Below, piece by piece: positions 49,001 through 54,212 of a stretch of 54,212 nucleotides of DNA. Made by a program: the position numbers and the translations under genes. Source of the DNA: Selenomonadaceae bacterium (GTDB lineage Bacteria > Bacillota > Negativicutes > Selenomonadales > Selenomonadaceae); the NCBI GenBank assembly GCA_017427545.1, contig JAFRSO010000068.1:1-54212 (forward strand), written 5' to 3'. The notes beneath the pieces are model-generated. The model did no database searches. It worked only from the letters and a program-made list of their open reading frames with translations, and was not told where the DNA came from. Positions within the stretch are counted from its first letter, which is position 1. Every line of letters begins with the position of its first letter.

Positions 49001-50233
49001 TGACACTTCGGGGCAAAATTCTTGCGCGGCAGTCAAATGGGCGAAAGTCTCAACTTCGGAGCCGTCAGAATGAAGAGCGGCCTTGACAATCGCCTCACCG
49101 TAACCGGTCGTGAAAACTCCCGCAATCTTCGCAGTCGGAGGAATTTTTTTGTAGAGGTCGCGAATCTGATTGACGACAATTTTAAGCGGCGCGCCTTCAT
49201 TTGAACCGTAATTTGTGTAAAGGATTTGCTTATCGGAACCAATCGCGCAGATTTTTGTAGTGGTAGAGCCGGCGTCAATCCCGACAAAAATTTTTCCGTG
49301 ATAAGTGCTCAAGTCGCCGCGCTTAACCTTAGCTCTGTCGTGACGAGCGCGGAAATTTTTATAGTCGTCCGCGTCTTTGAACAGGATAAAATCAGCCTTG
49401 CGAGTTTCGGATTTGGCAGCCTCTTCGGATTTTTTAATCGAATCTTCAAGCTGAACCACGGAAATTTCTTTAGCCTCGTCACTCAAGGCCGCGCCCGTTG
49501 CAACAAAAAAATTCCCGTCGGGAGTGTCGACGACTTCATCTTTGGAAAGTCCGAGCGTCTCGACGAAACGTTTTTTGAGTTCGGGCAGAAAATGTAGCGG
49601 CCCTCCCAAAAATGCGACGTTGCCTTTAATCGGACGACCTTGCGCAAGATTGCCGATAGTCTGATTGACGACCGCTTGGAAAATCGACAGGGCAATATCC
49701 GCCTTCTTCGCGCCGTCATTCATGAGAGCTTGAATATCGGTCTTCGCAAAAACTCCGCAACGTGAAGCAATCGTGTAAATCTGCTTGCCTTTTTCCGCCA
49801 GAGAATTCAAACCTAATGCGTCAGTGGACAGCAAGCTTGCCATGTGATCGATAAATGAACCTGTCCCGCCCGCACAAACTCCATTCATGCGGACTTCAGG
49901 CGCGTTGCCGAGATAAATAATCTTCGCATCTTCGCCGCCGAGTTCGACGACCGTATCAGTTTGCGGAATAAATTTTTCAACTGCCGTTTGACAGGCAATG
50001 ACCTCTTGCACGAAAGGCAATGAAATTTTCTTAGCAATGCCCATGCCCGCCGAACCTGCCAGAGCTATTTTAAAAGTTTTCTCGCCGATAATATTTTTCA
50101 GCGACGTTAAAGAATTTGTAAGCGCGGAGCCGATTTCAGAGAAGTGCCGCGCATAATTTTTAAAGATAAGCCGTTCCTCGTCCATGACGACCAGCTTTAT
50201 CGTCGTGGAGCCTATGTCAATTCCGACTTTCAT
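46037..50233 (-). CDS. giant acyl-CoA dehydratase activase-related protein
   Basis: The 1398-residue protein has two ASKHA ATPase domains of the BadF/BcrA/HgdC type: KVGIDIGSTTIKLVVMDEER near residue 2 and KIFVGIDAGSTTTKICAIGS near residue 312, each with a VVELGGEDAKII- or VLDIGGQDMKC-type second motif and Cys ligands for a 4Fe-4S cluster (CAGGTGSF, CSAGCGSF). A DUF2229-like part and a HgdB-like part follow, with many Cys (RCGRCGNNC, TCGGCRATN). It probably uses ATP to drive low-potential electron transfer to a radical dehydratase-like centre; the substrate is unknown. A string RNKEQGISK near residue 580 comes from an inserted short repeat. The stop overlaps the restriction gene start. Confidence 0.9.
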   Translation of the reverse strand: MKVGIDIGSTTIKLVVMDEERLIFKNYARHFSEIGSALTNSLTSLKNIIGEKTFKIALAGSAGMGIAKKISLPFVQEVIACQTAVEKFIPQTDTVVELGGEDAKIIYLGNAPEVRMNGVCAGGTGSFIDHMASLLSTDALGLNSLAEKGKQIYTIASRCGVFAKTDIQALMNDGAKKADIALSIFQAVVNQTIGNLAQGRPIKGNVAFLGGPLHFLPELKKRFVETLGLSKDEVVDTPDGNFFVATGAALSDEAKEISVVQLEDSIKKSEEAAKSETRKADFILFKDADDYKNFRARHDRAKVKRGDLSTYHGKIFVGIDAGSTTTKICAIGSDKQILYTNYGSNEGAPLKIVVNQIRDLYKKIPPTAKIAGVFTTGYGEAIVKAALHSDGSEVETFAHLTAAQEFCPEVSFVLDIGGQDMKCFFVKDGTIGNITLNEACSAGCGSFIQNFAQGLNMTVGDFAAKALTSEAPVDLGTRCTVFMNSKVKQAQKEGATVNDISAGIALSVIKNALFKVMQLKNVEDLGKNIVVQGGTFYNDAVLRSIEEILHREVIRPDIAGLMGAYGAALLAMRNKEQGISKLLSPEELENFSVVTKSYRCGRCGNNCLITMQKFPDGGKYFTGNRCERGVGGKPKTNSEMPNAYAYKYHRVFDYQPLENPKRGSIGIPRVLNIYEDYPFWHTLLTELGYRVELSAKSSAQIFYKGLETIPSDSLCYPAKLAHGHIMNLIERGLKKIFYPCEPYNFDTRSDNFYNCPIVASYPENIRNNMDILKERGIKFMQPFLPVHDLKNLKKRLAEEFKSEGVTADEISAAVDKASAELEHYRQDIKNFGDELLRRLEQTGEHAILLVGRPYHIDPEINHGIAEMIQSYNLPIISEDMVYHVPVDAPKISVVNQWSYHARLYHAAQFAAQNPNVTLIQLSSFGCGLDALTIEQVKEILEAHGKIYTMIKLDEVSNLGSARIRLRSLLAALKRKSPVIYSPKKFPERPHFTPDCKAKHTILAPQMAPIHFELVQTVLQKYGYKILIPELPDKAAIDLGLRYVNNEMCYPAIVVTGQMIAALKSGECDPDNTSVILFQTCGGCRATNYISVMRRALKFAGFGQVPVFACWGLEDETDAFELSRDCLMDAIKASVYGDLLQNVLNRMRPYELRRGETDRLFDEWMTLAKADLVNGNYLTYRRNIKELVRQFDAIPIDENLIKPKVGIVGEILVKYHPVANNFIERLLADEGAEVVMPEFVDFFLYCAYDAIVKRELLGGSRKDKIFAEIFIQFIEFFRRPMKNALKNSKHFRPPHSIKDIARLASRFLNNGNLNGEGWLICGEMVSLIENDIKNIVGLSPFACLPNHIILKGTLHNLRESYDNVNVVAIDCDAGSSEVNQLNRIKLMMTVAKKLLPTRR
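48490..48517 (-). repeat. TTCCTT-type repeat inserted within a coding region
   Basis: On the minus strand ATGAGGAACAAGGAACAAGG and AATAAG, read in frame, give MRNKEQGISK. The plus-strand string CTTATTCCTTGTTCCTTGTT is the same family as the intergenic strings at 1937, 25003 and 52929. It does not disrupt the frame. Confidence 0.6.
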
Positions 50234-50257
50234 AAAAAAATCACCTCGCCGCCTGTA

Positions 50258-50286
50258 ATTTTATAATTCTGTTAGCAAGGTGTCAA
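50258..50286 (-). promoter_or_regulatory. promoter of the activase and restriction-modification transcript
   Basis: TTGACA (50286-50281) and TAAAAT (50263-50258) on the minus strand have 17-base spacing and lie 25 bases before ATG 50233. A CGAGGTG ribosome binding site lies between them and the ATG. Confidence 0.8.
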
Positions 50287-50290
50287 TCAC

Positions 50291-50320
50291 AAAAAAAGCC
50301 CTCGACCGAAGTCGGAGCTT
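50291..50320 (-). terminator. terminator of the second TadG-like gene
   Basis: On the minus strand AGCTCCGAC-TTCG-GTCGAGGGCT forms a hairpin with a small internal loop, followed by TTTTTTT. It sits between the gene's stop and the activase promoter. Confidence 0.7.
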
Positions 50321-50340
50321 ATGCGTTGCGTTCAAGTTGA

Positions 50341-52794
50341 TTAGAATTCTCGCGTTCCTTTATAACGGATGTCTTCGTCGTTGTAATTGTTGGTTTCATA
50401 GTCGAATTTCACGCCGCTCAAAAGCATGTTGCGCGTCGAAGAGCCGGAAACTTTGTAGTTGTGAGACGTGAATTCCGTCTTGCCGAAAGTGTCGTATGTC
50501 CCGCAACTTGTCAGGGGAGTTATAAGCTCCTCATATTGAACATTGCCGTAATCGTCGACGTACATTTCAAAATCGCCGACAACGCGACCTTCGGTATCCG
50601 TCGGTTTTTGGGTGATTTTTTTGTAAAGCCAATTTATCGTTTTAGGCTCGCCGTTGTCGCGTTCGTTATTGATACTTTTGTCTCTGCTAAAATGATCCGT
50701 CCCGTAATAAGGATTGTCAACTGCTTCTTTCGCCCTGTAGTTTTGACCGTTGGTGACAACTTCGCCCTTGTCGTTGGCTTTGTCGTACAGGTTAATTTCC
50801 GCCTCGAAGTCCTCGGTAGTTTTCAAGCGCAAATATTTTTTCGCGACGATAAAACCTTGGAATTGGTCTGCGGCGTCACCGATGACGACAACAGGACTGT
50901 TGGGCGCGTAAATTATTGCGCGGACGGGCACTGCAAAGTTGACGATTATCGGCTGTGAATCACGGATAGAATTGTTCGCGCTGTAACGTTCGGGGCCGTC
51001 GTAAAAGATAACAATCGGGCGATATTCGTTGCCGTCATGGTCAATGTTCGATTCCGTGAAGTTGATGATTATCTGTCGAACGGAATTTAAACCGCCAATG
51101 TCCAAATGATTTTTTATCTGCTTATCGGGGTCTTTGCTGTCGGGGTAACGGAACATAGGCTCGCTTTCAATCCTCACCCACAAAACATCGGTGTCTTGAG
51201 GATGGCTTTTCTCATAAGTCGGACGCACCTTGTACGGAGCTTTGAAATTGATTGTCGAATGTATGCGCAAGTGATCTTGCCAGCCGCCTTTTTCTCTGTT
51301 GTTATTGCCGCTTTTTTCGGAGCCGTCGTTGTTGTATTTTTGGTGCAAGATTGCGCCGACGCCTACTTCGGAATTGCCGTTGCCGTCAACCCAATTGTTG
51401 GACGCTTTGTCGAAGCCGAATTGCAAATCCCAGTCTTGCAAAGGATAAACGCTTTCGGTCTTTGTCCAAGAGACTTCCGGCTGAAAGTCAACGTCAATCG
51501 AATCCAAATCTTGCCAAACATAAGGGTAGCCGTCTTTGTTGTAAGTGGCACTGTTGCCCGCAGCTTTGGTTTTCTGGACGCTGGAGCCGTTCGCGGTAGG
51601 ATTTTTGACACTGCCGTTATTTTCTCTCCCGCCACCGACTTTTTCGTTGGTCTTGCCGAAAGACTTCATGTTGTTATCGTAGTATTTCTCTAAGCCCGTC
51701 AAGTTAGGGTCGATAAGTTCAACGTCGTCGAAGATGTCAATAGTTTCATATCGGATTGGCGTGCCGCTACGGAAGTGAACTTTGTAATCTTCAAACATAT
51801 TCCACGCACTGGTGTAAACTTCACGCGTAATGCCGACGGACTTATCATACCCCGTTGTGTAAATTTCCGAGTATTCTTTATCGCGCGTAGCATTTTTGAC
51901 GTATTGTATATTGCCGTTAGCGTCAAGAATCGGGTTGCCGTCGTCGTCGACCAAAATTATAGTGCCGTCATTGGCTGTGATATTCCTGTAATAGTTTTGG
52001 ACTTCCCAGTTGCCGATAATGGTGTTTTTAGTTTTAGCATCCTCAATCTTTGCAATGAACTCTTCAAAGGTCTTGATGTCGGTACTGGTGTCGATAACAA
52101 TTTGGTCTTTTGGGACAAGTTGCGCAATGGCTACGACTTTAGCATCCATGCCGCCTAACCAGCCCGATAGGAAAAAATGTCTGATGTTTTCGTCAAGCTT
52201 GACAACGTAATAAAATTCGCCGTTCACCTTTACCAGATTTAAATCCGTTTCAACTTGTCTTTCGGAGGGTGACTTAAAAAGACTCCACTTATCGATTATA
52301 AAATTGCCTTGAGTATTGCCGATATTTTCGACTGTGTACTCTTTGGCGATTGCGTCACCTTCAGTCCAATCAAGGTCTTCAAGCTTCGTCTTTGAAATAG
52401 TAGTCGTTGTGGTAGTTGTCGTTTCCGTGGTGGTTATCGTGGTACCTTCTTCAGTTTCGGTTGTATTCGTCGAAGTTTCAGTTTCGGTCGAAGTTTCAAC
52501 AATCGGCTCGCCGTCGTCCGTAAGTCAGTTATCTTCGGGCAATTGCTCAACGAGCATTGGCATAAGGTCTTTCAACTTCCCCGAATTGCTGTCGATAATT
52601 TCTCTTGCCCCTGCAACAGCAGCCGCGTCCGCCGCATTTTGGAGCCGCGACACGTTCAGATAATACCAGCCCAAATCCAATCCCACGCCCACTAACAAAA
52701 ATAGCAGCGGAATGAGCAGGGCAAAAAATACCATGGCTTGCCCGCGAATATTTAACAATTTCAGTAGATGGCTACGAAAAAATTTTTTTAACAT
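50341..52794 (-). pseudogene. second TadG-like surface protein, interrupted by an in-frame TGA
   Basis: The first 89 codons from ATG 52794 encode a TadE/TadG-type start (MVFFALLIPLLFLLVGVGLD, then GWYYLNVSRLQNAADAAAVA) that is nearly identical to the protein at 18459-20987. A TGA at 52527-52525 stops it. The same frame then stays open for 727 further codons to 50343, starting LTDDGEPIVET with a long Thr/Glu-rich run and later PVRAIIYAPNSPVVVIGDAA shared with the paralogue. A GTG at 52227 could start the rest but has no ribosome binding site. It is most simply a gene with one nonsense mutation; a sequencing error or readthrough is possible. TGA is a normal stop elsewhere in the window. Confidence 0.75.
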
Positions 52795-52928
52795 GCCGGC
52801 AATCCCTTCCTCTTGAATTTGGTTTAAAATGAATTTATCCTTGCAACGTACTTAGTTTAAGTATCGCATTGAAAAATTAAAAATTATTAAATCTGACAAT
52901 CCAATAGTCTGAACACGCTCTCGCAATC

Positions 52929-52948
52929 TTATTCCTTGTTCCTTATCT
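52929..52948 (-). repeat. TTCCTT-type repeat at a stop codon
   Basis: ATTCCTTGTTCCTTATC on the plus strand overlaps the stop codon of the last gene, so the repeat supplies its TAA. It belongs to the same family as at 1937. Confidence 0.5.
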
Positions 52949-54212
52949 GAACACCTTGTAAAGCTCCGGATTTTCTTCGAGCACTTCAAGGATTTTTTTT
53001 CGCAGTTGAGCGGCGGGCATGGTCTTAATTTTTTCCACGGCGGCTTTGATTTTCTCATCGACTGCGGCATGATATGTTATGCACAGTTTTGGAAGTTTTT
53101 CTTCAACCTGCGATTCTGTCCACGTGGAAATTTGCCTTTGCATCAAGCGGTGAATCTCGTCAAAAATATCTTGCTCACTCAAGCCGCCACCTTCGCACAA
53201 TTTCTTCAGCTCGGCGCATTTCAACCAGACGAACTCCACGAACGCCTTGCAAACCGTTTCGCGGTCAAAGTAAAGGCGCGTCAATTTTTTGCATATGTCA
53301 TTGCCGTTTAATTTGAGGCAGATATTTTCCGCAAGCTGTTCTTGATTACCGGTCTCGGTCATGAAGTCGCACAGGAGATTTATAATTTCGATTGCAGATT
53401 TTTTAGCGGCAACTCCACCGAAATTTTCAGCCGGCAAATATTTAAAAGCCCAGAACGGTACGCCGACTTTCTCGGTACATTGCCGGGAAATGTATTTGTG
53501 CGCCTCAATATCATTGACAGCCTCCTCGTCCGTCAGCTTGAAAATTTTTTGCACGTAAGGTTTAAATTTCCGCCAACTTTTGGTGCTCGGCGACAGATAA
53601 TTATTGACGACTTCGCCCTTACACATCGCGTCAATCATCACGGCAAGATTTTTTTCAGTCAGCGGCCACGGATTGTTATCGCCCCTGTTCCAAGTAAAAG
53701 TGCTGTCCGCGTAATGACGGAGCATAAATCCCAGAATATAACCGCAAGTCATGTTGTTGTAGTAACCGTAAGGAGCCGCCTGCAATTTCTGCCAAAGATT
53801 ATCCAAATTTATTTTCTTGCCACGCGAAAATTTCCGCAACAGAAATTTTGCAACCGTTGCAATGGCGGTATTGGTGCTTCGAGTGATACTGACGAGATTT
53901 GTCATATTCCATACGCCCGCCTGCTTGAGAGCTTTAACTATCTTGCCGACTTGCGCGTTGGGAATATTTTTTTTGACACCCGCCAACGCTGTACTCTGCT
54001 GAATTTTTTTGAACGCCGTATTAGTCTTTACAATCAATTCGGGCGCGGCAGTGAAAATTGAGCCGAAAATAATTTCCCGTTCCAACTTCGCGGCAAAATT
54101 TTTCGCGCCATATTCCGACAGATAAATTTTTTCCTCGCACACGACCATAAAATTTTCTGCGACAGCAACTTTCGACCACTCTTCAACGATTGTAGCGGCC
54201 TCTTCCCGATAG
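52943..54212 (-). CDS. partial large protein, possibly BrxC/PglY-like C-terminal part
   Basis: The frame is open from the right window edge to TAA at 52945-52943, giving 422 residues of C-terminal sequence. The true start lies beyond the window; ATG 54148 is just an internal Met. The sequence is mainly helical, with a block LQAAPYGYYNNMTCGYILGF that resembles the PYG-containing segment of BREX BrxC/PglY-type proteins, then RHYADSTFTWNRGDNNPWPL. I cannot see a Walker motif in this part. The BREX link is weak and from memory; another NTPase-family tail is equally possible. Confidence 0.6.
   Translation of the reverse strand, partial: YREEAATIVEEWSKVAVAENFMVVCEEKIYLSEYGAKNFAAKLEREIIFGSIFTAAPELIVKTNTAFKKIQQSTALAGVKKNIPNAQVGKIVKALKQAGVWNMTNLVSITRSTNTAIATVAKFLLRKFSRGKKINLDNLWQKLQAAPYGYYNNMTCGYILGFMLRHYADSTFTWNRGDNNPWPLTEKNLAVMIDAMCKGEVVNNYLSPSTKSWRKFKPYVQKIFKLTDEEAVNDIEAHKYISRQCTEKVGVPFWAFKYLPAENFGGVAAKKSAIEIINLLCDFMTETGNQEQLAENICLKLNGNDICKKLTRLYFDRETVCKAFVEFVWLKCAELKKLCEGGGLSEQDIFDEIHRLMQRQISTWTESQVEEKLPKLCITYHAAVDEKIKAAVEKIKTMPAAQLRKKILEVLEENPELYKVFR

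Noticed and set aside
52525..52527. TGA read as tryptophan or selenocysteine
   Set aside because: TGA is a normal stop in many genes here, often in ATGA overlaps. The paralogue's DNWS aligns with DKWS further downstream, not with the TGA. No SECIS-like hairpin is evident.

Overview
This is a bacterial chromosomal segment, most likely from a Bacillota species and probably the Negativicutes (Selenomonas-like anaerobes). The lineage is inferred from the gene set, not from a marker gene: a giant fused acyl-CoA dehydratase activase, an L-lactate permease with LarE, a CsaB-type pyruvyl transferase, a CD1871A-type CXXC mini-protein, a PduO-type cobalamin adenosyltransferase and strong AGGAGG ribosome binding sites with frequent TTG starts. 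No rRNA is present. The RNA genes I can support are one tRNA-Gln and a complete tmRNA.

Layout. 1-6.8 kb: a DUF4337 membrane protein, a D-Ala-D-Ala carboxypeptidase, two uncharacterised proteins, tRNA-Gln, then a run ending in NagZ, a Dabb protein and a nitrilase-family amidase. 6.8-7.5 kb: no protein gene, but a tandem structured repeat and a candidate minus-strand non-coding RNA with its own promoter. 7.5-11.4 kb (minus): recA-recX, then four uncharacterised, mostly coiled-coil genes behind an XRE regulator. 11.5-18.2 kb: sugar O-acetyltransferase, one-domain chromate transporter, CsaB, a thiol/iron-sulfur cassette (TlpA-like, CXXC mini-protein, membrane ferredoxin), BirA and a MATE exporter. 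18.4-21.0 kb: a large TadG-like surface protein. 21.0-21.6 kb: an island of tiny membrane peptides that resembles a type I toxin-antitoxin locus. 21.6-33.3 kb: housekeeping metabolism (FSA-type transaldolase, NDH-2, FolD, metallophosphoesterase, RluB-like synthase, BaiN-type flavoprotein, lactate permease, cobalamin adenosyltransferase, LarE, LysA). 33.3-39.5 kb (minus): a potABCD polyamine uptake operon that runs on into a DUF4258/YgiT-type pair, an alkyladenine glycosylase and a YbjN protein, followed by tmRNA. 39.5-41.5 kb: MiaB and a second tiny-peptide locus with two convergent small-RNA promoters. 41.5-50.3 kb (minus): a GIY-YIG-like nuclease/helicase/methylase protein with a separate methylase subunit, both translationally coupled to the upstream 1398-residue CoA dehydratase activase. 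50.3-54.2 kb (minus): a second TadG-like gene with an in-frame TGA, and a partial gene running off the window.

The most unusual material is non-coding. At least five copies of a modular hairpin repeat (about 120-200 bp) lie between genes, with compensatory base changes in their stems. One copy separates potC from potB inside an operon. A second family (TTCCTTGTTCCTTATTCC-like) is intergenic in several places but is also inserted in frame in the activase gene. Two loci encode very small hydrophobic peptides with strong ribosome binding sites and convergent promoters at their 3' ends, the arrangement of txpA/RatA-type systems. Promoter, terminator and hairpin calls come from reading the sequence by eye. 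Family assignments rest on recalled motifs, not on database searches.
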